Origin: JAXGMV01 sp040768445
GTDB lineage: Bacteria > Chloroflexota > Anaerolineae > Anaerolineales > Anaerolineaceae
Direction: 5' to 3'
Length of the DNA: 64,000 nucleotides
Assembly: GCA_040768445.1 (NCBI GenBank)
Contig: JAXGMV010000001.1
Coordinates: 186,001-250,000 of the forward strand
Both the position numbers and the translations under genes were made by a program. Of the stretch, positions 7,902 through 17,062 are shown one piece after another; the first letter of the stretch is position 1; each line of letters begins with the position of its first letter. The notes beneath the pieces are model-generated. The model saw only the letters and a list, made by a program, of their open reading frames with translations. It searched no databases and was not told the DNA's origin.

Positions 7902-9392
7902 ATGGAAGAATTGACACTCAATCAGATCAAAGCCAAACTGGCGGCCGGCGAGATAACCGTCAGGCAGTTAACTGAAAGTTATCTGGAGCGCATCAACTCG
8001 CTGGACAAAGCTGGTCCAACAGTCAACTCGGTTATCGAATTGAACCCTGATGCCCTGGCAATTGCTGAAGCGTTGGATACAGATTTTAAACAGGGGAAAA
8101 TTAAGGGCGTTCTGCACGGTGTACCCGTATTAGTCAAGGATAACATTGATACGCATGACCACATGATGACTACTGCCGGCTCACTGTCGCTTTCAGGCTC
8201 TAAGCCGCGCTCTGATGCGCACTTGATCACCCGTCTGCGCGCAGCTGGAGCCATCATCCTTGGCAAAACCAACCTGTCTGAGTGGGCAAATTACCGTTCA
8301 ACCAGGTCAGTGAGTGGTTGGTCAAGCCGCGGCGGCCAGACTAAAAACCCACATGTACTCGACCGTACGCCCTGCGGATCATCTTCAGGCTCAGGTGCGG
8401 CGGTTGCAGCCAACTTTTGCGCGGCAGCAGTAGGCACTGAAACGAACGGATCAATCACATGCCCCTCTCAGGCAAACGGCATTGTAGGCATCAAACCCAC
8501 AGTCGGGTTGGTAAGCCGTAGCGGCATCATTCCCATCTCACATACCCAGGATACGGCCGGGCCGATGTGCCGCACGGTGGAGGATGCCGTATTGATGCTC
8601 ACTGTGATGGCAGGCGTTGATCCAGAAGATTCTGCCACAGCAGAAACAAGCGAACACGCAGTTGATTTCAGCCAATTCCTTAATGCTGATGGGTTGAAGG
8701 GCGCCAGAATCGGCGTTGCCCGCAGCAGCTGCGGTGAAAACCCCCACGTCTTAAAAATTCTCGATCAATCGCTTGAAATTATAAAAAGCCTTGGCGCCAT
8801 AATCGTTGATCCAGTTGACATCAAAAAAGGAAGGGACATGGATCATGCAGAAACAACTCTGCTGTCTTATGAGTTTAAACACGACCTGAATGCGTACCTG
8901 GACCGTCTTGGCGAAGAAAAACCTGTTAAATCACTTAAAGAAATTATCGCGTTTAATGACCAAAATCATGATACAGTCATGCCTTTCTTTGACCAGGAGC
9001 GAATGCTTGCCGCTGAAGCGCGTCGCGGATTAGACAGCAAGGAATATCTAAATGCGAAAGCACGGCTTGAGAGGCTGTCAAGGGAGAAAGGGATTGATTC
9101 AGTTATCAAACAGCATCAGCTGGATGCTATTATCTACATCTCTGGTCCGCTGCCGTGGCACATTGACTTTGCCAATGGTGACTGCGGCTTTGGTACAGGT
9201 TCCCAGATGGCTGCCATAGCAGGTTATCCCATCATCAGTGTCCCGGCCGGTCACTATCTTGATCTGCCGGTTGGACTATCCTTTGTTGCAGGTGCCTGGC
9301 AGGAACCAAGATTGATCGAGCTGGCTTATGCTTTTGAGCAGGCATCACAGGCGCGCAAAGCCCCGCGCTTCCTGCCGACATTACAGGTGTAA
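7902..9392 (+). CDS. Amidase-signature-family amidase
   Basis: A 496-residue amidase of the Ser-cisSer-Lys family. Lys79 lies in GVPVLVKDN, the cis-Ser region in PCGSSSGSGAAVA (about residues 158-170), and the nucleophile is Ser184 in GTETNGSITCPS. The start at 7902 (MEELTLNQIK) is chosen over an open extension to 7815 because GGAG lies upstream with good spacing and the family begins here. Such enzymes hydrolyse carboxamides to acid plus ammonia; the substrate cannot be read from sequence. It is not GatA in context, as no gatB or gatC is nearby. It follows the Crp/Fnr gene and may be co-transcribed. A role in nitrogen acquisition fits the neighbourhood. Confidence 0.88.
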   Translation: MEELTLNQIKAKLAAGEITVRQLTESYLERINSLDKAGPTVNSVIELNPDALAIAEALDTDFKQGKIKGVLHGVPVLVKDNIDTHDHMMTTAGSLSLSGSKPRSDAHLITRLRAAGAIILGKTNLSEWANYRSTRSVSGWSSRGGQTKNPHVLDRTPCGSSSGSGAAVAANFCAAAVGTETNGSITCPSQANGIVGIKPTVGLVSRSGIIPISHTQDTAGPMCRTVEDAVLMLTVMAGVDPEDSATAETSEHAVDFSQFLNADGLKGARIGVARSSCGENPHVLKILDQSLEIIKSLGAIIVDPVDIKKGRDMDHAETTLLSYEFKHDLNAYLDRLGEEKPVKSLKEIIAFNDQNHDTVMPFFDQERMLAAEARRGLDSKEYLNAKARLERLSREKGIDSVIKQHQLDAIIYISGPLPWHIDFANGDCGFGTGSQMAAIAGYPIISVPAGHYLDLPVGLSFVAGAWQEPRLIELAYAFEQASQARKAPRFLPTLQV

Positions 9393-9488
9393 TGCCACAC
9401 TATTCTTGACCGGGTAAGCTGAGCGTACTGCTAGGCAGCCCATCGGTTGACCAGGCTCATAGATGATTTGCGCAACATCTTGTTTTGC

Positions 9489-9517
9489 TTGACAATCAAA
9501 GAGGCAAATAGTAAAAT
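9489..9517 (+). promoter_or_regulatory. Promoter of tRNA-Phe
   Basis: TTGACA (9489-9494), a 17-base spacer and TAAAAT (9512-9517) predict a start near 9524, about 15 bases before the mature tRNA. Confidence 0.75.
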
Positions 9518-9538
9518 TACAAAGCTTTCAAAAAGCAT

Positions 9539-9614
9539 GCCGAGTTAGCTCAGTTGGTAGAGCACGCGACTGAAAATTGCGGTGTCCGCGGTCCGATCCC
9601 GCGACTCGGCACCA
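9539..9614 (+). tRNA. tRNA-Phe (GAA)
   Basis: A 76-base cloverleaf with acceptor GCCGAGT pairing ACTCGGC, D-arm GCTCAGTTGGTAGAGC, anticodon loop CTGAAAA (anticodon GAA), T-loop sequence GTCCGATCC and an encoded 3' CCA (9612-9614). It is a single-gene unit between its own promoter and terminator. Confidence 0.97.
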
Positions 9615-9621
9615 CAAAAAT

Positions 9622-9645
9622 GCCCTCCACCAGAGGGCTTTTTTG
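9622..9645 (+). terminator. Terminator of tRNA-Phe
   Basis: Stem GCCCTC (9622-9627) with GAGGGC (9633-9638), followed by TTTTTT. Confidence 0.85.
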
Positions 9646-9680
9646 TTGGAAAAAGTATTAATAAATAAAACATTAAACAA

Positions 9681-10274
9681 ATGCAACCATTAACACTCAG
9701 ACGACTTTTTATTTTCTTACTGCTGCTGGCAATATCACTGGCTAGTTGCACACGTACTAACAACCAGCCACCAGCTGCGCCTACGCTTCCTTCGCCAGCG
9801 AGTACCCAAATCCATCCAACTTCGACGCCAGAAGGTATTCCGGGCACCTCTTGCATCCCCTCACAGAAACCTGAAAAAGCTGAGCTTGTAAATGTCATTG
9901 ACGGCGACACAATCGTTGTCACCTTTCCCGGCAGCAGCCAGCGTTTCAACGTCCGGTTTATCGGCATAGACACACCCGAAACTTATCCCGAAGCAGAGTA
10001 TTTTGGTTCTGAAGCCTATAAAGCAAATAAAGCAATGCTGGGCAGCGGACCTGTTTATCTGTTCAAAGATGTCTCCAATACCGACAAGTATGGCAGGCTG
10101 CTGCGCTACATCGTTGTGGGAGATTATTTTATCAATTACGAACTTGCCAACCGCGGGTATGCCAATGTGTTTTCTTACCCACCCGATGTTGCCTGTCACA
10201 AGGTCTTACTGGATGCCCAACGTAGCGCGCGTGAAAATGGACGCGGTCTCTGGTCACCTACACCTGCACCATAA
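9681..10274 (+). CDS. Thermonuclease-family lipoprotein (SNase fold)
   Basis: A 197-residue protein with a lipoprotein signal (LLLLAISLASC, Cys at about 23), a Pro/Thr-rich linker to about residue 60, then a staphylococcal-nuclease domain. Catalytic features are VIDGDTIVV (Ca2+ Asp), VRFIGIDTPET (Arg and Glu) and DKYGRLLRYI (second Arg), followed by GLWS. Family members cut DNA and RNA with Ca2+. It should be anchored outside the cytoplasmic membrane, where it could degrade nucleic acids for nutrients. There is no strong ribosome site before the ATG. It precedes the G5/3D protein in the same direction. Confidence 0.9.
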   Translation: MQPLTLRRLFIFLLLLAISLASCTRTNNQPPAAPTLPSPASTQIHPTSTPEGIPGTSCIPSQKPEKAELVNVIDGDTIVVTFPGSSQRFNVRFIGIDTPETYPEAEYFGSEAYKANKAMLGSGPVYLFKDVSNTDKYGRLLRYIVVGDYFINYELANRGYANVFSYPPDVACHKVLLDAQRSARENGRGLWSPTPAP

Positions 10275-10327
10275 CACCAAAATTTCTCCACTATTTATTC
10301 ACCAATAGTATTTGATACAATCAGGCT

Positions 10328-11713
10328 ATGAAAAAACACATAACCAGATATTTGGTTATCACAGGGCTGCTGCTTCTGTTATTGATATTGGGTGTGTATC
10401 TGGTCATTGAAAAATCTATCCAGGTGATCATCGATGGAGAGGCTGAACAGGTACAAACCAGGTCAATAACCGTGTCAGGAGTTCTGCGAGATGCAGGTAT
10501 CTCCCTGATATCTCAGGATCGCGTAACACCTGCATTAAACAGCCTGGTCTGGGTTAAACAAACGATCTCAATAGATAAAGCCAGGCAGGTCACCATCATC
10601 ACACCAGATAACCGCTTGCTCATCAATAGTTTAGATACGATACCGGCTGCCTGGCTTACACAAGCCGGCATAACGCTTCAGCCGGGCGATCAACTTTTAT
10701 GGAATACAGAGCCTGTTGAACCGGAAAAACCGTTCGCCAAGGCAGACCAGTATGCCCTGCAGTATCTCCCTGCATCCAAAATGACGATCCATTATGGTGA
10801 TCAAACTGTGTCACAATCCACAAGCGCATCAAGTGTGCTAAAAGCTTTGTGGCAGGCAGGTATCATTCCTGCCGCTGCCGACAGGGTTTCAGCACCGCTG
10901 GATGGATTCCCATCAAAGTACCCACAAATCGACGTCCAACCCGCCAGGGATATCTACGTCGTATTTGAAGGTACTATCCTTCATGGCAAGTCTGGCGCAT
11001 CCCTAGTGAATGAAGCGCTGGCAGAGATCGGAATTATTCTTCAGGGGCTGGATTATCCCATCCCTGCATCAGACCAGCCAGTACCAGCTGACGGGTCCAT
11101 CCAAATCATCCGTGTGGAAGAACAGGTGCAGGTCGATGAAAAAATCACTGCTTTTGGCAGAGACACCACCCCTGATCCGGACCTTCCGATAGGCGAACAG
11201 CGCATCATTCAGAGCGGTCAGCCGGGTATCACGGCGGTTGTCAGGCGGCTGCGCCTTGAGAACGGCCGCGAAGTTGCCAGCACTATTGAAGATGAGCGAG
11301 TCTTCTCAGAACCGAAAAATGAACTTGTCGGTGTTGGCACAAAGCCAGTCGTGCGTACCATTGACACACCCTCAGGCACACTGGAATACTACCAGTCTGT
11401 TGAGGTGTACGCGACATCTTATTCACCCTGTAATATTGGTACCGGTGCTTGCAGTTACACAACTGCGTACGGCCTGCCAGTTCAGCAAGGCGTAATCGGC
11501 GTGATACGCAGCTGGTATAATGCCATGGTAGGTCAGCGTGTCTATGTTCCCGGGTATGGTATAGCTGTAATTGGCGATATTGGCGGCGGAGTACCTGGCT
11601 CACACTGGATAGACCTGGCGTATTCTGAGGAAGATTATGTTGCCTGGCATCAAAATGTGACGCTTTATTTCCTGACACCTATACCGGAGACAATACTTTG
11701 GCCGCTTCCATGA
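10328..11713 (+). CDS. Cell-wall-active protein with DUF348 repeats, G5 and 3D domains
   Basis: A 461-residue protein with an N-terminal membrane anchor (about 8-28), three ubiquitin-like DUF348 repeats (each with a pattern like VSGVLRDAGI, ASSVLKALWQAGI and LVNEALAEIGI), a G5 domain (about 265-345) and a C-terminal 3D domain (YATSYSPC, TAYGLPV, VYVPGYGIAVIGDIGGG, WIDL with catalytic-type Asp residues). The organisation resembles YabE/Rpf-like proteins of Gram-positives, which are thought to be lytic transglycosylase-like wall hydrolases. As in Bacillus, it lies just upstream of the rsmA/ksgA gene, overlapping it. A TACAAT box six bases before the ATG raises the possibility of a leaderless mRNA, but no -35 is clear. 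Confidence 0.87.
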   Translation: MKKHITRYLVITGLLLLLLILGVYLVIEKSIQVIIDGEAEQVQTRSITVSGVLRDAGISLISQDRVTPALNSLVWVKQTISIDKARQVTIITPDNRLLINSLDTIPAAWLTQAGITLQPGDQLLWNTEPVEPEKPFAKADQYALQYLPASKMTIHYGDQTVSQSTSASSVLKALWQAGIIPAAADRVSAPLDGFPSKYPQIDVQPARDIYVVFEGTILHGKSGASLVNEALAEIGIILQGLDYPIPASDQPVPADGSIQIIRVEEQVQVDEKITAFGRDTTPDPDLPIGEQRIIQSGQPGITAVVRRLRLENGREVASTIEDERVFSEPKNELVGVGTKPVVRTIDTPSGTLEYYQSVEVYATSYSPCNIGTGACSYTTAYGLPVQQGVIGVIRSWYNAMVGQRVYVPGYGIAVIGDIGGGVPGSHWIDLAYSEEDYVAWHQNVTLYFLTPIPETILWPLP

Positions 11714-12564
11714 ACCTTCCAGCGCTTGATATCCCTGCCATCCTGAGAACGTACGATCTCAACCTGAAAAAAAGCCTTGGGCAAAATTTTCTCAGCCAGA
11801 ATTCAGTGCTGGAGAAGATTGTTGATGCTGCAGACCTGCCTGTTAATGCAGAAGTGCTGGAAATCGGACCTGGTCTGGGCACACTCACACGCCATCTTGC
11901 CACACAAGCCCGGCGGGTGGTGGCAGTTGAGATTGACCAACGGTTTATCCCCATCCTTCAGGACCTGCTGGTTGATTTTAAGAACGTTGACATCCTACAC
12001 GGCGACATCATGAAAGCAAACATCACTGAGATTATGGAATCCAGCGGCTACTACGTCGTCGCAAACATCCCCTACTACATCACTTCAGCACTGTTGAAAC
12101 ACTTGCTTGAAGCGGAAAAAAAGCCGGCAAAGATCGTGCTTACGGTCCAAAAAGAAGTGGCAGAGCGGATCTGTGCTGAAGAAGGAGACATGAGCTTACT
12201 GGCGCTGAGCGTACAGGTTTACGGCAGCCCACAGAAGGTGCTCACAATCCCGGCAGGTGCATTTTATCCGCCGCCGACGATTGATTCCACAGTGGTGGCA
12301 GTAAATCTGTATTCCCAGCCGGTTATACCAATTCAGAACCTGAAGTTATTTTTCCAGCTTGCCAAGGCAGGTTTTTCTCAAAAGCGAAAAACGCTGCGCA
12401 ACTCGATCTCCGCTGGCATGCGGTTGAAGCCTGCACAGGCTGAAGACCTGCTCAAACAGGCCGAAATAGATCCGCAGCGTAGAGCAGAAACCCTCGCACT
12501 GGCTGAGTGGAGGGTTTTGACATCTGTCTATTTGGAAAACATCAAGCAATCGGAGTCTAGCTAA
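11698..12564 (+). CDS. rsmA: 16S rRNA (adenine1518/1519-N6)-dimethyltransferase
   Basis: A 288-residue KsgA/RsmA that dimethylates two adenosines in the 3' hairpin of 16S rRNA using S-adenosylmethionine. Motifs seen are KSLGQNFL near the N-terminus, the SAM site VLEIGPGLGTLT, VAVEID, the catalytic NIPYYITS (NLPY-type) and the FYPPPTIDSTVV loop. The TTG at 11698 is taken as start because GGAG at 11686-11689 is eight bases away; the ATG at 11710 would be about 20 away. It overlaps the 3D-protein gene by 16 bases, so translation is probably coupled. Its 3' end overlaps the convergent glycosyltransferase by eight bases. Confidence 0.95.
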   Translation: MAASMNLPALDIPAILRTYDLNLKKSLGQNFLSQNSVLEKIVDAADLPVNAEVLEIGPGLGTLTRHLATQARRVVAVEIDQRFIPILQDLLVDFKNVDILHGDIMKANITEIMESSGYYVVANIPYYITSALLKHLLEAEKKPAKIVLTVQKEVAERICAEEGDMSLLALSVQVYGSPQKVLTIPAGAFYPPPTIDSTVVAVNLYSQPVIPIQNLKLFFQLAKAGFSQKRKTLRNSISAGMRLKPAQAEDLLKQAEIDPQRRAETLALAEWRVLTSVYLENIKQSESS

Positions 12565-13300
12565 TCGGTTTCCTGTCTGAAGGTTTCATCTTACGATACA
12601 TCCAGAGCAACTGCCACACCCGTATCGCTGCTTCCAGTTGTATCCGTATCGACATTTTTGACTTCCCCCAACGCCGGTCTGCAAAGTAGAAAGGCACTTC
12701 TTTGACCTTGTACCCGAGTTTAGTGGCGGCATAAGCCATTTCAACCTGGAAGATATAACCATTGGATTTGATATCGCTCAACGGCATGCCAGCCAGCGTT
12801 TCTTTCTTCCATAATTTAAAACCGCCGGTAATATCCTTGATCGGTAAACCCAATATCGTCCTGGCATAGATATTACCAAATGTTGACAGCGTCTTGCGCC
12901 AAATTGGCCAGCGATCATCCAGTCTCCCACCGGGGATATAACGCGAACCAAAGACGGCGTCATAACCATTCATGGACTGGTAAAACTCAACCAACTTCTC
13001 AGGCGGATGGGAAAAATCGGCATCCATCTGACCAATGAAGTCATACCCCTCGGCGATACACCACTGGAAACCGGTGATATAGGCTGTACCAAGCCCCATT
13101 TTCCCCTGCCGATGCAGGCAGTCTATCCTGCCAGGGTACTGTGATTTCATCGCCTCAACCATTTCGCCTGTACCATCAGGGCTGTTGTCGTCTACGATCA
13201 GCACGCCTGCTTCAGGCAACGCCAGGCCCAAGACTTGTGGTATCAGTTTTTCAATGTTCTCTGCTTCGTTGTAGGTTGGAATTACAATTTTTGTTTTCAA
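12557..13300 (-). CDS. Polyprenol-phosphate mannosyl/glycosyltransferase (GT2, DPM1-like)
   Basis: A 247-residue GT-A enzyme of family 2. It shows IPTYNEAENIEKLIPQV, VDDNSPDGTGEMV, the metal-binding GQMDADFSHPPEK and GSRYIPGG segments, matching dolichyl/polyprenyl-phosphate mannose synthases. There is no C-terminal membrane domain, as in the soluble or peripheral DPM1 type. It would load a sugar (mannose likely, glucose possible) onto a polyprenyl phosphate for use outside the membrane, in glycolipid or protein glycosylation. It follows the V4R-like gene in the same direction, 39 bases downstream. Confidence 0.88.
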   Translation of the reverse strand: MKTKIVIPTYNEAENIEKLIPQVLGLALPEAGVLIVDDNSPDGTGEMVEAMKSQYPGRIDCLHRQGKMGLGTAYITGFQWCIAEGYDFIGQMDADFSHPPEKLVEFYQSMNGYDAVFGSRYIPGGRLDDRWPIWRKTLSTFGNIYARTILGLPIKDITGGFKLWKKETLAGMPLSDIKSNGYIFQVEMAYAATKLGYKVKEVPFYFADRRWGKSKMSIRIQLEAAIRVWQLLWMYRKMKPSDRKPIS

Positions 13301-13339
13301 TGTCGTTTCCTGAAATCAGAATGTTATTGGTTTATAATG

Positions 13340-13963
13340 TCATTCTTTGCGAATCTCGAAAGTGCAGGTTTCATCCCCGCTTGATTTTGCCAGTGATTGG
13401 TGAACAGTAAAATCAATGCCACCCGAAATCCATTTACAGCCTGCCAACAAGAGACCATTGATCAAATTGCAGGCTGGTTTTTCTGTCTCTCTACCCCAGC
13501 ACGCTGGACATTGGTGAACTGTGACTGTTGTGGATTCACCCGTCTCTTCAATAGATGTCTGCATATCACTGACTGAAGAAAGGATCTTGGCCAGTGCAGG
13601 GAGTCCAATCCGCATTTTGACATCAACAGGCAGCTCCATGAAGGTATCATCTTCAATGCCAGCCATGGCACCAAAATGAGAGAACACCTGGTCAAACACA
13701 GCCTTGCCGGCCCTGCTGGTGATTGCCCTACCGCCGCGGGTACCATAAATTTCATCGATGGCCCCATTCAACATCGAAAAGTCAGCAAAGTTAAATGTGC
13801 TGTCCATGGTGTCAGCCGGCCGTTCATCAACTAGTTCAGCCAGGTTGGCTGCCTGCAGAATTTTTTCCAATCCCGCTTTTCCAAGCGACTCCTCAAGAGA
13901 AGCCAGGATTACCCTTGCTATCCTGTTTGGTAAAAATAAATCGCTTTTCTGGATAGATTCCAT
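13340..13963 (-). CDS. V4R-like small-molecule-sensing domain protein
   Basis: A 207-residue soluble protein. The C-terminal half has the spacing of a V4R (4-vinyl-reductase) domain: CPACWGR, a second Cys (PAC) before NLINGLLLAGCKW, then GGIDFTVHQSL and GDETCTFEI. The N-terminal half is alpha-helical (FLPNRIARVILASLEESLGKAGLEKI) as in related Chloroflexota and archaeal proteins. V4R domains bind small hydrophobic ligands or act as scaffolds in transport, tetrapyrrole and gene-regulation proteins; here no DNA-binding domain is attached. Function unknown. It lies upstream of the glycosyltransferase and may share an operon with it. Confidence 0.65.
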   Translation of the reverse strand: MESIQKSDLFLPNRIARVILASLEESLGKAGLEKILQAANLAELVDERPADTMDSTFNFADFSMLNGAIDEIYGTRGGRAITSRAGKAVFDQVFSHFGAMAGIEDDTFMELPVDVKMRIGLPALAKILSSVSDMQTSIEETGESTTVTVHQCPACWGRETEKPACNLINGLLLAGCKWISGGIDFTVHQSLAKSSGDETCTFEIRKE

Positions 13964-14128
13964 AATTTTGCCTATTATTGGTTAATATTCCACGTCTGCC
14001 TTAGAACAACTTGTTTTGACCAATTATAGCAGGTTGATTAAGATTTGTGTTCCTGTGCCAGCCGTTGTGAATAGCGAAGCTTATATGCCCCTGTTTTTAT
14101 TCCTGTGGCCTTGTGGGAAAATTCTCTA

Positions 14129-14158
14129 TTGACCTTAATCGCTTATTCAAGGTATCAT
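14129..14158 (+). promoter_or_regulatory. Promoter of the L,D-transpeptidase gene
   Basis: TTGACC (14129-14134), an 18-base spacer and TATCAT (14153-14158) give a predicted start near 14165 and a leader of about 58 bases. The rest of the 259-base gap shows nothing else recognisable. Confidence 0.5.
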
Positions 14159-14222
14159 TCAAAGCCTATGAGCCCGGTGCAAAGCCGGCAGAACTGATAG
14201 ATTTGGAAAGCAAATTGATAAC

Positions 14223-15389
14223 ATGAAGAATATTATTATCCTGATGTTGTTTTTCGTTTTTGTGGCTGTGTTACCCGCGGAAGTCACTGTTGCCCAGGTT
14301 AATACTCCGCCGGATAGTATCGAACCTTATTCTGGCAAGCCGTTGTGCGCACCTGCCATTTACCTGTCTGACCCGGTGGACTGCCTCCCTCTTGGCCCAT
14401 CACAGTACCTGACAGACCTTGCCAGGAAGGGAATCACCCTGCCGCTAAAACCCCTGCCAGCGGCTACACCGCCCGATTCGCTCAACGATGTGCCAGTAAA
14501 ATTTGCCAAAGTCAATGTCTCATGGCCTGAACAGGCGACCTATTACGGTTCATTTGAAGATGCCATTGCCGGAAACAACCCGACCGGTTATCTTTCCGGT
14601 GAATTTCTCTATGTTTCATACATCGACGCCAGAGAATTTAATGGCGGCCATTACCTGCAGCTCAAAGATGGACGCTGGCTGCGCGCCTCACCTACAAATT
14701 ATGTCCGTTACCAGGGATTGGCGTTCAATCATACGCCTGCTAATGCCTTTGGTTGGATTGTGGATTCGACTTACGCCCGCTCTCAGCCCACTTACATGGC
14801 GCCTGAGGTTGGCGAAGTTCTCCCACCTGAGAAATCAGTCCAGGTATATGACATCGTTGAAGCAGATGGCACACAGTGGTACATGATCGGTATCGACCAG
14901 TGGGTTGAGCGGTTGAAAATTCGTGCCATCAAAGCCAACCCCACCCCGCCTGAAGGTGTCGATACAAACCGCTGGATAGAAGTCAACCTGTTTGAACAAA
15001 TCCTTTCTGTCTACGAAAATGGACAGCTGGTATTTGCCACGCTGATCTCAACTGGTTCAGAACCCTATTTCACCCAGCCTGGATTGTTTCAGATCTACAA
15101 TAAATTAGAATATGAATTTATGCGCGGGTCATTTACAGCAGATAAGTCGGATTTTTATTCGCTGGAAGATGTGCCCTATACCATGTATTTTGACCAAGCG
15201 CGTGCCTTGCACGGTGCTTACTGGCGTCCAAGATTTGGTTATCCTATGACGCACGGCTGCGTCAACCTCTCCGTTGGCGATTCAAACTGGCTTTATCAAT
15301 GGGCAAACGTCGGTGACTGGGTTTATGTCTGGGATCCTTCCGGTGCGACGCCAACAGATCCAGCATTCTATGGTGCCGGCGGCGCATAG
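14223..15389 (+). CDS. Exported L,D-transpeptidase (YkuD family)
   Basis: A 388-residue secreted protein with a signal peptide (MKNIIILMLFFVFVAVLPAEVTVAQ) and a C-terminal YkuD domain. The catalytic motif is HGAYW followed by MTHGCVNLS, with nucleophilic Cys346. The YkuD domain begins near residue 255 (RWIEVNLFEQILSVYENG). The central region has SH3-like character (ARSQPTYMAPEVG...VYDIVEADGTQWYMIG). These enzymes form 3-3 peptidoglycan cross-links or attach proteins to the wall. Its presence means a peptidoglycan-containing envelope. It ends 17 bases from the convergent M32 peptidase. Confidence 0.92.
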   Translation: MKNIIILMLFFVFVAVLPAEVTVAQVNTPPDSIEPYSGKPLCAPAIYLSDPVDCLPLGPSQYLTDLARKGITLPLKPLPAATPPDSLNDVPVKFAKVNVSWPEQATYYGSFEDAIAGNNPTGYLSGEFLYVSYIDAREFNGGHYLQLKDGRWLRASPTNYVRYQGLAFNHTPANAFGWIVDSTYARSQPTYMAPEVGEVLPPEKSVQVYDIVEADGTQWYMIGIDQWVERLKIRAIKANPTPPEGVDTNRWIEVNLFEQILSVYENGQLVFATLISTGSEPYFTQPGLFQIYNKLEYEFMRGSFTADKSDFYSLEDVPYTMYFDQARALHGAYWRPRFGYPMTHGCVNLSVGDSNWLYQWANVGDWVYVWDPSGATPTDPAFYGAGGA

Positions 15390-15406
15390 AAATATACCCT
15401 AATACT

Positions 15407-16939
15407 TTACACCACTCGATAAATCTCGCTGTACTTCATGGTCAAGTAATCAAGGTACGGCTGCGCTTCAATTTTAGTACCGCATACATTTTCAACAAGC
15501 TGCTGTGGCTGGTATTTGGCGCCATTGGTATGGACATTCTTTCGCAGCCATCCCAACGCGTCATCAAATTTACCATGCAAGAACTGCTCATCAAGACCTG
15601 GAAGGTCAACATTCATCTTTTGCCACAACTGGGCTGAAATAAAATTCCCAAGTGCATAAGCAGGAAAACCACCAAAACTACCCAGTGACCAGTGAATATC
15701 CTGGAGCACCCCCTGCGCATCAGTCTCGGGTGTAATGCCAAGATACTGTTTCATTTTCGCGTTCCAGGCTTCTGGCAGATCCTCTACAGAGAGGCTGCCA
15801 TCAAGCAGTGAAATCTCAAGTTCCATGCGCAAGAAAATGTGCAGGTTATAAGTTGCCTCATCAGCAAATATTCTAATTAATGATGGCATAACGAGGTTAA
15901 TACCCCGGTAAAAATCATTAATCTCAACTTCACCCAACTGGCCGGGGAACTTTGACTGCAGGCGTGGGTAGTAATACTGCCAGAAGGACAATGACCGTCC
16001 GATGATATTCTCATACAAACGCGATTGTGACTCGTGCACTGCACCAGATGCACCGTTAGCCAGAAGTGTATCTGCCAACACAGGTGAGAACCCCTGTTCA
16101 TACAATGCATGACCGGTTTCATGTATCGCCCCAAACAGGCCGGCTGCCAGGTCATTTTCGCGTAAATGTGTGGTGATGCGCACATCGCCCAAGCCAAAGC
16201 TGGTGGTAAACGGATGGGTGCTAAAGTCCAGGCGTCCCCTGTTCCAGTCAAAATTCAGGCTGGTGATCACGCTGCGAATGAAATCCAGCTGCTTGTTGGT
16301 GTCATAGAAATGTTGGAGAAATGGTGCTTCAGGTTGTTCACACTCTTTGATCTTCTCAATCAACGCAATTTGCGCTGGGCGGGCTGTATCAAACAGCGTT
16401 TGAACATCAGTTGTTTTGAGCCCCGGTTCATTGTCATCCAATAAAGGGTCGTAAATATGGTCATAAGGTGAAAAGAACTCAGCGTAACGTCGGAGATTCC
16501 GGACAATTTCCTCCAGGTGCGGCTGGAAGATAGTAAACTGGCTTTCATCCTTAGCCTTCTCCCAGGCTGACTGTGCCCGCGCTGTCACCTGTGAAAATTC
16601 AGCAACAAATTCTGTGGGGATACGAGAATTTTTATCATAAGTACGCTTTGCCTGTTTTACAAGGCAGGCATCAACTGAATCCGGGTCAAGGCTGGCAGAA
16701 TACGCCGTCAGATCATCCAGAATACGGCCAAGCTCATCGGTTGTGCTTTTTTGATGGTGCATCTTTGCGAGCGCATAAACCATGTTCCCGCGATCCTCAA
16801 CCCCTCCAAGCGGCATGTAGACCATCTGGTCCCAACTTGCTAGAGACAAAGCCGCATCAACCGCGTGGATATCGCGTTGAATTTCCCACAACCGTGCCAG
16901 TTTGTTTTCCATTGTTCTTTCCAAGTTTCTTGTCACCAT
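15407..16939 (-). CDS. M32 metallocarboxypeptidase (carboxypeptidase Taq family)
   Basis: A 510-residue cytoplasmic carboxypeptidase of family M32. The zinc motif HETGH lies in GAIHETGHALYEQG. Other family signatures are DPLLDDNEPGLKT, ESQSRLYENIIGRS and GSFGGFPAYALGNF. M32 enzymes remove C-terminal residues with broad specificity and suit final breakdown of imported peptides. The start at 16939 has GGAG about seven bases upstream, favouring it over an in-frame Met ten residues later. No partner gene is adjacent in the same direction. Confidence 0.93.
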   Translation of the reverse strand: MVTRNLERTMENKLARLWEIQRDIHAVDAALSLASWDQMVYMPLGGVEDRGNMVYALAKMHHQKSTTDELGRILDDLTAYSASLDPDSVDACLVKQAKRTYDKNSRIPTEFVAEFSQVTARAQSAWEKAKDESQFTIFQPHLEEIVRNLRRYAEFFSPYDHIYDPLLDDNEPGLKTTDVQTLFDTARPAQIALIEKIKECEQPEAPFLQHFYDTNKQLDFIRSVITSLNFDWNRGRLDFSTHPFTTSFGLGDVRITTHLRENDLAAGLFGAIHETGHALYEQGFSPVLADTLLANGASGAVHESQSRLYENIIGRSLSFWQYYYPRLQSKFPGQLGEVEINDFYRGINLVMPSLIRIFADEATYNLHIFLRMELEISLLDGSLSVEDLPEAWNAKMKQYLGITPETDAQGVLQDIHWSLGSFGGFPAYALGNFISAQLWQKMNVDLPGLDEQFLHGKFDDALGWLRKNVHTNGAKYQPQQLVENVCGTKIEAQPYLDYLTMKYSEIYRVV

Positions 16940-17001
16940 GGGCCAGTCTCCTTATCGTTAGAAACTACCATTACCAGTTTAATAATTATACATGATGAGA
17001 A

Positions 17002-17030
17002 AGCAGGCACTCCTTTGAGGAATGCCTGCT
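17002..17030 (-). terminator. Terminator after serA
   Basis: Stem AGCAGGCA (17002-17009) with TGCCTGCT (17023-17030), extended by further imperfect pairing inside. On the minus strand it is followed by TTTCT. It lies just after the serA stop. Confidence 0.6.
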
Positions 17031-17062
17031 AACTGGGTCGTTTCTTGAATTACAGAGGTTAC

